Positions 45,201 to 53,244 are shown, counted from the stretch's first letter. The stretch: DNA of 64,000 bases from an uncultured Prevotellaceae bacterium (GCA_900318345.1 ONKD01000002.1:1-64000); one strand, 5' to 3'. A program made the numbers and translations. Notes: generated by a model from the letters alone, not told the origin.

Positions 45201-45729
45201 CTGGAAGAACAAATCCTTCTGGGAGTCCTTTACCGTTCCCTGTATTAACCGAGCCTAATCCTGAAGGCAGATGTGTAAATGGATCATCTGATGCATTTGA
45301 GGCGATTCCCGTCAGGTTAACTGATACCGTAGGTACACCTGCTGAGCTGCAATTTACATTGAGTGTTGCTTGGTGTGTGCCCTCAGCAGTGGGATTATAG
45401 GAAACCTTTACCGTACATGCATTTGACGTAAAGCTCCGCATTGTAATTTCCGCTGAGAACATTTGGCTGCCAGCCCCTTGGATGCTAACGGAGTAATCTC
45501 CACTGGCCTGGCCAGTAGACTGTAATGGGTTGCCATAGCTTGGCGCCATAACTACTGGTGTATTGGGGTCGGGTGGAATTTCTGCATCAGAAAACTCAAT
45601 ACTAATGGTTTGTGTTGCCGTTTGCCCTACATCAGTAGAGAACTGCAAATTCGCAGGGTTAACCTCTGTCGCCCATCCTTGAACTGCAAGCAGCACAAGG
45701 GAAACGAATAAAAAGAATTTCTTTTTCAT
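42214..45729 (-). CDS. Large exported ASH-repeat (choice-of-anchor D-like) surface protein
   Basis: An 1171-aa exported protein with signal peptide to about residue 21 (QGWAT). After a divergent N-terminal region (about 22-395), seven beta-sandwich repeats of about 90 residues begin with a [LY]xFG[NT]V signature, like ASPM-SPD2-Hydin / choice-of-anchor D domains. Units 3 and 5 carry a GGKVTVTF element where the others carry TAAEAxxGKTVTVTY. The C-terminus (GIYIVRIREKSTKLMLK) resembles a type IX secretion sorting tail or a related Bacteroidales anchor domain. The gene is visibly more AT-rich than its neighbours, mostly in 44500-45700. Adhesion or binding is inferred; no enzyme domain is seen. 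Confidence 0.85.
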   Translation of the reverse strand: MKKKFFLFVSLVLLAVQGWATEVNPANLQFSTDVGQTATQTISIEFSDAEIPPDPNTPVVMAPSYGNPLQSTGQASGDYSVSIQGAGSQMFSAEITMRSFTSNACTVKVSYNPTAEGTHQATLNVNCSSAGVPTVSVNLTGIASNASDDPFTHLPSGLGSVNTGNGKGLPEGFVLPGFNSDDYESVDENELRGGALAALVIQAINDYAPKINIWEVDESDPFNDVTVGKSATKTYYVWGHNLYTLTEVICASTEITKKFLRKYGVELSLEKLSMRLKLCLTEIPLALSTDTNLDALCESNMFSVNPSSLRPVDIDVDEGADRQFISVTYKPTVAGSHLFRFLVMCEFDFDGKPLPDWASFVPIVNFSGLEDHIGTATERTITADKSDLDFGNVIIGEEKPETFLVKGYNLAGDLTLVPSNSNYTVEPSHITAEDAAKGEGVPVTVTYTPTEEGCHDATLLISGGKAIDVPINLKGNCVVPSVTPSESFLNFGNVVIGQTFSQQLIIKGENLTSDLSLFTNNSCYKVSPDRISPEEAAINNTVTVTFTPTAVGAYNAILTIAGGGLQDQDRPKVNLSGTCVTNQSIIVTPSNYDFGTVNAGTDTLAIFTVKGNNLNDPIVLAWPQEDGFTITPDNLPATGGKVTVTFKPTYEGSYSQEITLSSGDAVAKINVVGDCVIPPTIKTNTTSLDFGTVVKGKTASKTFTVTGTNLTGNLTLSSNRPYFTVTPTTITAAEAAAGKTVTVTYTPTAGGNHIAILTISGGGAESKPVSLTGKCAAIDITPSSYDFGTVKEGESIPPHTFTVTGTNLSDRISIVSALEEGFTISPSVDVGLPSAGGKVTVTFEPTSGGEYTRVFTFSSGDAIAKLTVTGKCAAITGNPSSLDFGTVPVNKVTSKKFTIKGYYTGDLTLSTSSYFSVEPKTITAAEAKAGKEVTVIYKPSVRGEHAATLTIKDNSGNAADKKVSLSGKCAEITTSVSSLSFTTVSKTKTFTVKGYYLSGSLTLTCSGAPFSVSPKTITASQAANGVTVTVQCNAPLSLQIATGTITISGGSAWSKTVNLSYDSGGMEPAEIGMIEPEGEGDGGEDVFTNGSQDAYGDPITNVYELQMGAKVYAEGLSIIIESPIEQSAVISDIAGHIREVDLEAGRNEIPVNASGIYIVRIREKSTKLMLK

Positions 45730-45778
45730 AATGTTGAAATTTTAAATAGTTAGTAAAGCGAATAATTGTTTTGTGATG

Positions 45779-45811
45779 CAAACTTAGAAGTTGATGTTAT
45801 GGTGCGCCAAA
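45779..45811 (-). promoter_or_regulatory. Promoter of the ASH-repeat gene
   Basis: TAAGTTTG (45779-45786, minus) with TTTG (45808-45811) at 21 bp. Confidence 0.75.
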
Positions 45812-45836
45812 ATAAAAATCGTGTTTTTTCAAATTT

Positions 45837-45879
45837 GTCTAATTTTTTGACGCTAAAGTGTCTAATTTTTTTACACTTT
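45837..45879. promoter_or_regulatory. Direct and inverted repeats upstream of the ASH-repeat promoter
   Basis: GTCTAATTTTTT occurs at 45837-45848 and 45860-45871 (23-bp period). AAAGTGT at 45855-45861 and ACACTTT at 45873-45879 form an inverted repeat. The rest of the 321-bp gap to holA (45880-46019) shows nothing else. Operator role is inferred from position. Confidence 0.4.
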
Positions 45880-46019
45880 GTCATCTTTGGGTCGTTTTTA
45901 GTGTTACTTTATTGCCTGAGGGCGGGTTTGGATACTTTTGCGGGTTGTTAAGGAACGAAATTTTGCCATTTTAGCAAGGTAATCTTGGGGAAAGATGGGA
46001 GAGAATCAAGAAATAATTG

Positions 46020-46027
46020 TAATTTTG
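46020..46027 (+). promoter_or_regulatory. holA -7 box
   Basis: TAATTTTG at 46020-46027, 23 bp before the chosen ATG. No TTG at the expected distance upstream. Confidence 0.5.
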
Positions 46028-46050
46028 CGAGAGAAAACAAATCGAGGACA

Positions 46051-47097
46051 ATGGCAGCTAAACGTGAAACGGTGACTTTTACCGCCCTGAACAAGGAAAT
46101 CAAGGATGGTAAGTTCAAGAATATCTATGTGTTGCAGGGCGAGGAACCTTACTATATCGACCGCCTGCAGCAACTCATCATCGACACGGCGTTGACCGAG
46201 GATCAGCGCGACTTTAACCTGTCGCTGTTCTACGGCAACACGGCCAACGTGCGCGAGGTCATCAGCGAGTGCTGCCAGTATCCGGCTTTCTCCCAGTATA
46301 AGGTCGTGGTGGTGCGCGAGGCTCAACTCATCCCTAAACAGCCTGGGCACAAGAATGACTTGGACCTGTTTGCCTCCTATGCCGAGAAACCTCAGCCCTC
46401 GACCATCCTGGTGATTTGCCACAAGGAGACAACCCTCAAGAGCAAGCCCTTCCTTGACGCGCTCAAGGCCAACAAGAGTGGGGTGGTGTTTGACTCCAAC
46501 AAGGTGCGCGAGGGTCGCGACCTGAACGCCCTTATCGTCAACTATGCGCTGTCGCTGGACTGCAACATCGATTTCAAGGCTACCAGCATGCTAGCCGACC
46601 ACATCGGCACCGACATTGCCCGCCTGTTCAGCGAGTTGGACAAATTGGCCATGCTGGCCGACGACAAGAACATCACGCCCCAGCTCATTGAGATGAACAT
46701 CGGCATCAGCAAGGACTTCAATAACTTTGAACTCGAGGATGCGTTGGCGCGTCGTGATGCCGCCAAGGCGTTCCGCATCGTGGACTACTTTGAGCACAAT
46801 CCCAAGAACAACCCGTCGATGATCAGCGTGGCGATGCTGTTCTCGTTCTTCTCGAGCGCGCTGCTCGCCGCCACCGCCCGCGACAAGTCGCCCGAGGGGA
46901 TTATGGCAGTCGTGGGCACCCGCAGCTCGTGGCGCGCCCGCAAGTTCCTTGAGGCCACCCGCGTCTATAACACCCGCGCATTGGTCAACATCATTGGCTA
47001 CCTGCGCGAGTGCGACACCCGCAGCAAGGGAATCGGCTCCCGTCAGGACCAGTATGCCCTGCTCAAGGAACTGGTGTACAAGATACTACACGCATGA
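46051..47097 (+). CDS. holA: DNA polymerase III delta subunit
   Basis: Clamp-loader subunit that opens the beta sliding clamp. The 348-aa product matches HolA: the IYVLQGEEPYYIDRLQQLI start (about 25-45), domain I region FSQYKVVVVREAQLI, domain II, and the C-terminal collar domain with GIGSRQDQYALLKELVYKIL. The family's Walker A is naturally degenerate. The frame continues 22 codons upstream with TTG, but the -7 box lies within it, so the ATG at 46051 is used. Monocistronic. Confidence 0.93.
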   Translation: MAAKRETVTFTALNKEIKDGKFKNIYVLQGEEPYYIDRLQQLIIDTALTEDQRDFNLSLFYGNTANVREVISECCQYPAFSQYKVVVVREAQLIPKQPGHKNDLDLFASYAEKPQPSTILVICHKETTLKSKPFLDALKANKSGVVFDSNKVREGRDLNALIVNYALSLDCNIDFKATSMLADHIGTDIARLFSELDKLAMLADDKNITPQLIEMNIGISKDFNNFELEDALARRDAAKAFRIVDYFEHNPKNNPSMISVAMLFSFFSSALLAATARDKSPEGIMAVVGTRSSWRARKFLEATRVYNTRALVNIIGYLRECDTRSKGIGSRQDQYALLKELVYKILHA

Positions 47098-47235
47098 CGT
47101 TTAGGGTCTTAGTCTTTATCATTTCGCTTATTCTTTTCCGTTTTTCGTCAAAAAAACGCATTTTCTCATGACTGTTTTGACGATTAATGACTATTTTTGC
47201 ATGATATTCAATTAGTAATCACATTATACATCATC

Positions 47236-48906
47236 ATGAGAAGATTTTACTGTTTGTTAGCTTGCATGCTTGTCCTCTGCATCGCTGGCCAGGCTGCCCC
47301 TAAATATGTGGGTGGCGACATCTCGTTATTAACAAAATATGAGGAGCATGGTGCCATATATTATAATGAGAATGGCACGAGAGTCACCAATGTGCTTGGC
47401 TATCTCAAGGACACCGGCCTTAATGCCATGCGCGTGCGCTTGTTCGTCGATCCGTCTAAGGCCGATGCCGAGGATCAGGGCGAAGGCGTGTGCCAAGATC
47501 TGGATTTTGTGATGGCCCTGGGCCAGCGCATCAAGGCTGCAGGCTTTAACCTGTTGCTCGACATCCACTACAGTGACACCTGGACCGACCCCGGTCAGCA
47601 CTCCACGCCCTCGTCATGGACCGTGACCAGCGCGTTGGCCGACAGCGTCTATGACTACACTAAGCGTGTGCTCAACGCCATGATTGCGGCTGGTGCTAGG
47701 CCCGATTTCATTCAAGTGGGCAACGAGGTGACCTATGGCATGATGTGGCCCACGGGACACTGCTATCCCAATGGCAACAACTATGGCTCGGGCACTTTTG
47801 CCACGTTTGCCAACTACCTCAAGCGCGGCATCCAGGCCTGTCGTGAGGTGTGTCCAACGGCTAAGGTAGTGGTGCATACCGAGATGGGTCGCGCCTCAAA
47901 TGTCACGTCATTTTATGCCACGCTCAACAACTACACGACCGACTATGACATCATCGGCTTGAGTTACTACCCCTATTGGCACGGTGATTTGACTGTCCTC
48001 AACAATCTGCTCACGACACTTGAGACTACCTATCCCACCAAGAAGATCCAAATCGTGGAAACGGGCTATCCTCATGCCTACTATCCCACAGGGGCAACCT
48101 ATGATTTGCAGTCGATATGGCCTGCTACCGAGGCTGGACAAAAGGCCTTCACCGAGCAACTAGTGGCAACGCTGAACGCTCACAGCAATGTGAACGGCTT
48201 GTACTGGTGGTTCCCCGAGGCAAACGAGTATGGCATCAACTACACTAACTGTGTGACTACCAGTTGGTACAACTGCGGCTGGTGGGATAATGCCAATGGC
48301 CAGGTGATGGATGCCTTGTTTGTTATGCCCGACTTCCTGGATGGCAGTGGCGAGGAGCCCAGCGACAGCACCAGCCTTTACATCGTGGGCGGTGAGGGCG
48401 ACTGGAGTCTGACCGAGCCGCTGAGCAAGATGACCAACCTGGGTAATGGTACCTATGTTGACACGTTGACCATTAGCGCGCCTATTTATTTCGTGTTTGC
48501 CGATGGCGGTCCCGATGAGTGGAACGATGACTGGACCGCCTTTAACAGCTCTTATCGTTATGGACCCGCCTCGACCTTCACCGTCAACACGGGCTCGCAA
48601 TATACCACAGCCAAGCGCGACAACAATGCGTCGTACTATTTCACCGGTGACGGCAGCGATTACCTGTTCACATTTGACGCTGATAACCTCACTTTCTCTA
48701 TCGAGGTGATTGAACAACAACCGCTGGTGAACCCGGGCGACGTGAATGGTGACGGCCAGTTGACCATTGCCGATGTCACGATGCACATCGACTACTTGCT
48801 GGGTTCAGAGCCAGCATCATTCAACGTTGTGAATGCCGATGTGAACCATGACTCGGGTATCACCATTGCCGATGTCACGATGCTTATCGACATGCTGCTG
48901 AACTGA
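47236..48906 (+). CDS. GH53 endo-beta-1,4-galactanase with binding domain and dockerin
   Basis: Secreted enzyme cutting arabinogalactan type I / pectic galactan. The 556-aa product has a signal peptide (MRRFYCLLACMLVLCIAGQA), a GH53 domain (about 22-370), a SusE/SusF-like beta domain (about 385-490: LYIVGGEGDW) and a C-terminal type I dockerin with two repeats (GDVNGDGQLTIADVTMHIDYLL, then DVNHDSGITIADVTM; about 500-556). GH53 catalytic Glu residues are seen in VGNEVTYG and VETGYP. The upstream frame before 47236 is not used since the signal peptide sets the start. A TATTTTTG box lies at 47192-47199. No SusC/SusD pair is adjacent. Confidence 0.94.
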   Translation: MRRFYCLLACMLVLCIAGQAAPKYVGGDISLLTKYEEHGAIYYNENGTRVTNVLGYLKDTGLNAMRVRLFVDPSKADAEDQGEGVCQDLDFVMALGQRIKAAGFNLLLDIHYSDTWTDPGQHSTPSSWTVTSALADSVYDYTKRVLNAMIAAGARPDFIQVGNEVTYGMMWPTGHCYPNGNNYGSGTFATFANYLKRGIQACREVCPTAKVVVHTEMGRASNVTSFYATLNNYTTDYDIIGLSYYPYWHGDLTVLNNLLTTLETTYPTKKIQIVETGYPHAYYPTGATYDLQSIWPATEAGQKAFTEQLVATLNAHSNVNGLYWWFPEANEYGINYTNCVTTSWYNCGWWDNANGQVMDALFVMPDFLDGSGEEPSDSTSLYIVGGEGDWSLTEPLSKMTNLGNGTYVDTLTISAPIYFVFADGGPDEWNDDWTAFNSSYRYGPASTFTVNTGSQYTTAKRDNNASYYFTGDGSDYLFTFDADNLTFSIEVIEQQPLVNPGDVNGDGQLTIADVTMHIDYLLGSEPASFNVVNADVNHDSGITIADVTMLIDMLLN

Positions 48907-49014
48907 TAACGGGACCCTATTGGCGGGACTTGGTTTCCTGTCTCACGACACGATAAATGGTTGGTAGTTGATAAAAACTATCAACCATTTTACTGATAAC
49001 TAAAAACTTTGTAC

Positions 49015-49022
49015 TACCTTTG
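49015..49022 (+). promoter_or_regulatory. fabD -7 box
   Basis: TACCTTTG at 49015-49022, 57 bp before the ATG. A GTTGATA/TATCAAC hairpin (48967-48973 with 48979-48985) just upstream may end the galactanase transcript. Confidence 0.55.
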
Positions 49023-49078
49023 CAGCCGATTTGCAGAAAAATTTCCATAATTAAAAAACCAAATAGAGAAATTAAGAT

Positions 49079-49957
49079 ATGAAAGCATTCGTTTTTCCCG
49101 GTCAGGGTGCACAGTTCGTTGGTATGGGTAAAGACCTGTATGACAACAATGCACAGGCCAAAGAATTGTTTGAAAAAGCTAATGAGGTGCTCGGTTTCCG
49201 CATTACCGACCTCATGTTTGAAGGCACCGAGGATGACCTGAAGCAGACCAAGGTCACCCAGCCCGCTGTATTCCTGCACTCGGTAATTCTCGCGCTCACG
49301 ATGGGCGAGGAGTTCAAGCCCGATATGTTTGCCGGCCACTCACTGGGCGAGTTCTCGGCACTTGTTGCCGCTGGTGCACTGCCCTTTGAGCAGGGCCTGA
49401 AACTGGTCGAGGCCCGCGCCCTGGCCATGCAGAAGGCTTGTGAGGCTGCCCCCTCGACGATGGCTGCCATCATTGGCCTGCCCGATGAGAAGGTAGAGGA
49501 AATCTGTGCCACCATCGATGGCATCTGTGTTCCCGCTAACTATAACTGCCCCGGTCAGGTGGTCATCTCGGGTGAGATTGCCGCCATCGAGGCTGCTTGT
49601 GAGAAATTCAAGGAGGCCGGCGCTCGCCGTGCGTTGCCCCTCAAGGTGGGTGGTGCCTTCCACTCGCCCCTGATGGAGCCCGCTCGTGCCGAGTTGGCCG
49701 AGGCTATCGAGGCTGCCGACTTCTCGGCTCCCGTTTGCCCCATCTATCAGGATGTGGACGCTAAGCCCCACACCGATCCCGCCGAAATCAAGGCCAACCT
49801 GCTGCAACAGTTGACCGCTCCCGTTCGCTGGAGCCACATCGTTGCCAACATGGTTGCCGACGGCATGACCGAGGCCGAGGAGCTTGGCCCGGGTAAGGTG
49901 CTGCAAGGCCTTATCGCCAAGACCAGCCGTGACGTCGTCCTCACCGGACGCCAGTAA
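49079..49957 (+). CDS. fabD: Malonyl-CoA:ACP transacylase
   Basis: Loads malonyl groups onto ACP for fatty-acid synthesis in the cytoplasm. The 292-aa length is normal. Motifs: FPGQGAQ (about 6-12), nucleophile Ser88 in GHSLGEF, and His195 in GAFHSPLM. Single-gene unit here, away from other fab genes. Confidence 0.97.
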   Translation: MKAFVFPGQGAQFVGMGKDLYDNNAQAKELFEKANEVLGFRITDLMFEGTEDDLKQTKVTQPAVFLHSVILALTMGEEFKPDMFAGHSLGEFSALVAAGALPFEQGLKLVEARALAMQKACEAAPSTMAAIIGLPDEKVEEICATIDGICVPANYNCPGQVVISGEIAAIEAACEKFKEAGARRALPLKVGGAFHSPLMEPARAELAEAIEAADFSAPVCPIYQDVDAKPHTDPAEIKANLLQQLTAPVRWSHIVANMVADGMTEAEELGPGKVLQGLIAKTSRDVVLTGRQ

Positions 49958-50110
49958 GATGCTCGCAGCCTTTAGCCATTAGCAGGCATCCGCATTGTAT
50001 GGCCTCGCCTTGGCGTGGCCGTCCCGCGACGGAAAAGCCTCACGCTAAGCCGCTAAGCCGCAAAGAAAATTTTTAGTTTGTATCCGCATTTCCCCTCAAA
50101 CGGAGTGCGG
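49958..50110. repeat. Mosaic repeat copy after fabD
   Basis: GCTCGC, TTTAGCCATTAG and AGGCATCCGC in the same order as the module at 820-870 (reverse) and 53519-53573. A GCCTCGCCTTGGCG / GCCGCTAAGCCGC block and a hairpin (TATCCGCA...TGCGGATA, about 50081-50112) follow. Confidence 0.6.
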
Positions 50111-50123
50111 ATACTTGTTGTGA

Positions 50124-50351
50124 ATGGGTATGTGGAATTGGCAATTTAGAACTATTAGCTTTCTGGGAATAATGCAGGCTTACAGCCTTGTGCAGCTCTT
50201 CGACCTGCTTGGACGCACCAAGGGCTCTGAACGACATCACGACATGTCCCAATGCGGAAAACAGGAAAAGCATAGGATGGTTTATCGTATTTTTGATGAG
50301 GAAGTTCTTGTGCTTGTGCTTACTTCTTACGGTCATTACAACGATAAATAA
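50124..50351 (+). pseudogene. Decayed YoeB/Txe-family toxin remnant
   Basis: The last 27 codons read EKHRMVYRIFDEEVLVLVLT, then SYGHYNDK and a stop, the typical C-terminus of RelE/YoeB-family mRNA-interferase toxins. The preceding expected GxPxALxxDMS segment is split over two frames (APRALND in one, DMSQC in the other). The expected WSRRI core and a proper N-terminus are missing, so frameshifts and deletions have destroyed it. No antitoxin gene is adjacent. It lies in a repeat-bearing gap of 471 bp with no other gene. Call rests on motif memory. Confidence 0.5.
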
Positions 50352-50428
50352 AAGAGCCAATAGCCCGAAATCAACTTCGTGAACTATCAACTCTTATCTG
50401 TTATCTAATATCTCTTATCTGATTTCTG

Positions 50429-51019
50429 TTACCTGATTCCCAGGATGCGGTGCGTTTGGAGTGACAGTCGCCATTCGGGGTGCCGCAAGACTGCTTGGAC
50501 TGTGTCAAGCATGTTGCGGCGGCATTGCTCCTCATCATCAACCCAGCAGGGTTGCAGGTAGCGGTGAGAGGCCGTGATGTGATCGTATTGGGTTAAGTCT
50601 TGACCCAGGTAAACGACCTTGAGTTCGTCGCATCGGGTGAGAACGACTGACAGGTCGCCACTGTTGCCGAGGCCAGTCTTGGGCGACAAGGTCACCCAGT
50701 CGATGCCATGGGGCAGAGGACGGGTGCCGTTGGTTTCGATGGCGATGCGCTTGCCGGTCATTTTTTTGAGGCCAGCGACGAAATCCTCATCGATCCACAG
50801 CGACGGCTCGCCGCCCGTGAGCACGATGAGCGGAGCGGTGGGGTAGCGCATCACCTGCTCGACAATCTCGGGCAACGACATCAACGTGCCCTCTTCGTGC
50901 CGCGTGTCACAGAAAGAGCAATGCAGGTTGCAACCGCTCAGCCTGATGAACACGCTGGCAGTGCCTGTGTTATAGCCCTCACCCTGCAGGGAGTGGAAGA
51001 TCTCGTTAACTTTGTACAT
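50429..51019 (-). CDS. queE: 7-carboxy-7-deazaguanine synthase
   Basis: Radical-SAM enzyme converting carboxytetrahydropterin to 7-carboxy-7-deazaguanine in queuosine synthesis. The 196-aa product has the radical-SAM cysteines Cys30, Cys34 and Cys37 (GCNLHCSFCDTRH), an EGYNTGTASVFIRL N-terminus and LTGGEPSLW (about 72-80) for SAM binding. It lies 57 bp downstream of queD on the same strand; the pair catalyses consecutive steps. Confidence 0.95.
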   Translation of the reverse strand: MYKVNEIFHSLQGEGYNTGTASVFIRLSGCNLHCSFCDTRHEEGTLMSLPEIVEQVMRYPTAPLIVLTGGEPSLWIDEDFVAGLKKMTGKRIAIETNGTRPLPHGIDWVTLSPKTGLGNSGDLSVVLTRCDELKVVYLGQDLTQYDHITASHRYLQPCWVDDEEQCRRNMLDTVQAVLRHPEWRLSLQTHRILGIR

Positions 51020-51076
51020 TTTAGGCTTCAGGTGTTAGGTTTTAGGTGGATTTACCCCTAACTTCTAACTCCTCAC

Positions 51077-51427
51077 TTACTCCACATCGTTGTCCTCGTC
51101 CTTGACGTAGATGGCCAGGTTGTTGGCGCTCTCACGCACGTCGGCGCGGTAGCAGTTGGGCACGTTCTCAACAATCCAGTGCGCAATGTTCTCGGCAGTG
51201 GGATTGAAGTCGAGCACCTCATTCAGGTACTTATGGTCGAGCTTGCCATGCACCATTTCCTTGATGATGGTGAAATCGGTAACCATGCCGTTGTCATCCA
51301 GTTCCTTGGCTTTGCAATACACGTTCACGATCCAGTTGTGGCCGTGCAAGTTCTCGCACTTACTGTTGTGGTCAAGGTAGAGCATGTGGGCCGATGAAAT
51401 CTCGAGTGTCTTTTTTACGTAGTACAT
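51077..51427 (-). CDS. queD: 6-carboxytetrahydropterin synthase
   Basis: Makes 6-carboxytetrahydropterin from dihydroneopterin triphosphate for queuosine. The 116-aa product is a PTPS-like protein with zinc His14, His28 and His30 (SSAHMLYLDH, ENLHGHNW) and the catalytic Cys24 (SKCENL). First gene of a queD-queE operon. GTP cyclohydrolase and queC/queF are not in the window. Confidence 0.95.
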   Translation of the reverse strand: MYYVKKTLEISSAHMLYLDHNSKCENLHGHNWIVNVYCKAKELDDNGMVTDFTIIKEMVHGKLDHKYLNEVLDFNPTAENIAHWIVENVPNCYRADVRESANNLAIYVKDEDNDVE

Positions 51428-51471
51428 ATTATTAGTCTTAAAGTCGCTAGTCGTTAGTTTCTCCTAATCTA

Positions 51472-52995
51472 TTAATTCTTAACTCTTTTATTTCTGGGTT
51501 GGGGCACCGACTCGTTGAAGTGCATGTTGTAGATGAGATTGATGACTCCCTTGTCATAACCCATCGTCAATGCGGTCAAGTAGTCACTGCAGAAGATGCC
51601 GTCACGGGCGAAGACAAAGCCTTTGGTGCCAAGGTGGCTCTCCACTTTCTTGACAACCGATTCCTCGGTATTAGCCGGGCAATGCTTGACATTGAGCGAG
51701 ATGATCACGCATTTAACGCGCGCGTCATAGTTGAAACTTGCGGCCGTGCTGTCGGCGTTGGCCGAGGCTACCTCACGGTCAAACACATATTGGATGATGT
51801 AAGGGCCTTGAGGGATAACGAGCGTGTTGCTGCCCGCATACACGCTAGCATCGGTGCTCACTATGCCGTTCATGTCCATGAGGGTTGTTTTGGCATCGGC
51901 TCCGCAGCAGTTGGTCTCGTCAAACATCATCATCATGGACGCTGCAGCAAGGTCGGTGTCAATAAAGCCTCGCGTGGCATAAGGATTATCCACGCTCACG
52001 TGGGCGTTGGAGAACTTGGCATTACCCACAGCATTTCCGTTCCTGTCGATGATGTGAAAAGTGTCGCCGTCAACAGCGATTAGGCGTTCACCATTGATAT
52101 CAATAAGGTTGTCATGCTTGATGGGGATGAGCTGTTTGCAATACTTGTCCTCCAGTCCTACCTTCTTACCCTTGATGACAATATAGTCGCCCGATGGCGT
52201 GCGTGAATAGTCGTCATATCCACCCTTAGCCACCTGTTCATCATCATCGATGGGATTATCCACTTCCTTGCCTTCAGGATTGAGGCAAACCAGCGTGTCG
52301 CCCTTCACAACAGGCAGAACGCCATTGATGAAATAAGGCTGTACCGGCTGATACTCGTTGCTGCTGGCAGTAAACATCACCTTGCCAGCCTTATCAATTA
52401 CTGAAAAGTTCACAATGCTGTCTCCCGCCTGATTCTCGTCAATGACCAAGGCGTAGTCATTATAAAGGAACAGGTTGACGGTGCTGTAGATAGCGGGAAC
52501 GATAGTGTCGCCGCTGATGTTGATATAACCCCAAGAGCCATTATCATTCTGGAAGGCGGCCATGCCACGTGAAAACATTGAACATTGGGAAATTTCCTTG
52601 GGCAGCTCCTTGATGACCTGGCCCTTGCGGTCAATGACGCATAACGGGCCACCGACACGGCTGCAAACGGCCACGCCATCGTCGCTGAACGCCGTCACGC
52701 TGCCGAAGTGGCCAGCAACAGGCTGGGAGGGAGCGCTGATGTCATAGTAGTCGTAGGTCCCCTCGTCGTTCATCATGTAGAACATGCCAGCCACAATGGG
52801 CGACGGAGCGTTGTCAAAAGCGTCTTTGACCACCAGCTCACCTGTGTTCACATCGAGGATGGACCATTTCTCACTGCCCACGAGTTGCACGGGCAGATAT
52901 TCGGTTTTATACTGGTAGGTCGAGTCACTGCCACTGCAAGCGGTCAGCAGTAGTGCCGCTACGGCGGCAAGCACTAGTTTGGAAAATATTCTCAT
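51472..52995 (-). CDS. WG-repeat lipoprotein
   Basis: A 507-aa exported lipoprotein. The signal peptide ends at a lipobox (LLLTAC, Cys about residue 20). The body contains several WG-type beta repeats of about 40-60 residues: FSRGMAAFQNDNGSWGYINISGD is the clearest, followed by weaker units (VIDKAGKVMF, IIDRNGNAVG). The function of WG-repeat proteins is unknown; the fold is probably a beta propeller. A canonical promoter lies at 53024-53055. No co-transcribed partner; queD is 44 bp downstream on the same strand, so readthrough is possible. Confidence 0.85.
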   Translation of the reverse strand: MRIFSKLVLAAVAALLLTACSGSDSTYQYKTEYLPVQLVGSEKWSILDVNTGELVVKDAFDNAPSPIVAGMFYMMNDEGTYDYYDISAPSQPVAGHFGSVTAFSDDGVAVCSRVGGPLCVIDRKGQVIKELPKEISQCSMFSRGMAAFQNDNGSWGYINISGDTIVPAIYSTVNLFLYNDYALVIDENQAGDSIVNFSVIDKAGKVMFTASSNEYQPVQPYFINGVLPVVKGDTLVCLNPEGKEVDNPIDDDEQVAKGGYDDYSRTPSGDYIVIKGKKVGLEDKYCKQLIPIKHDNLIDINGERLIAVDGDTFHIIDRNGNAVGNAKFSNAHVSVDNPYATRGFIDTDLAAASMMMMFDETNCCGADAKTTLMDMNGIVSTDASVYAGSNTLVIPQGPYIIQYVFDREVASANADSTAASFNYDARVKCVIISLNVKHCPANTEESVVKKVESHLGTKGFVFARDGIFCSDYLTALTMGYDKGVINLIYNMHFNESVPQPRNKRVKN

Positions 52996-53023
52996 TTTTA
53001 TCGATATTGTTGTTTTAAGCGTG

Positions 53024-53055
53024 CAAACTTAGTCATTTTTCCCTTTGCGGCCAAA
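53024..53055 (-). promoter_or_regulatory. Promoter of the WG-repeat gene
   Basis: TAAGTTTG (53024-53031, minus) with TTTG (53052-53055) at 20 bp. Confidence 0.8.
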
Positions 53056-53170
53056 ATAATAGGATTTGTGTAACATTTATTTCCCTTATTTAACGCTTAT
53101 AAGAAGTGCCGTTGCGCAGCGTTTTACCCGTTTTGGCAGGGTGGGGTGACAATTTGTCGGTTTTACCCTC

Positions 53171-53187
53171 TTGGCACACTCGTTGCA
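53171..53187 (+). promoter_or_regulatory. Sigma-54-type promoter of groES-groEL
   Basis: TTGGCAC-ACTCG-TTGCA: GG at 53173-53174 (-24) and GC at 53185-53186 (-12) are exactly 10 bp apart, and TGGCAC and TTGCA match the RpoN consensus fully. No TAnnTTTG box and no CIRCE inverted repeat are found in 53041-53244. The predicted leader is about 45 nt. rpoN and its activator are not in this window. Confidence 0.65.
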
Positions 53188-53244
53188 GTCTTGCAGGTCG
53201 AGAAATCAACTTACAAACACAATTAATAACAATTAGAATTAATC

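Noticed and set aside
48160-48786. 208-aa antisense frame in the GH53 gene
   Set aside because: Shadow of the GH53/dockerin coding sequence, without promoter or domain features.
53041-53244. CIRCE (HrcA) operator before groES
   Set aside because: No TTAGCACTC-N9-GAGTGCTAA or near variant was found; the GGCACACTC string there belongs to the -24/-12 element.
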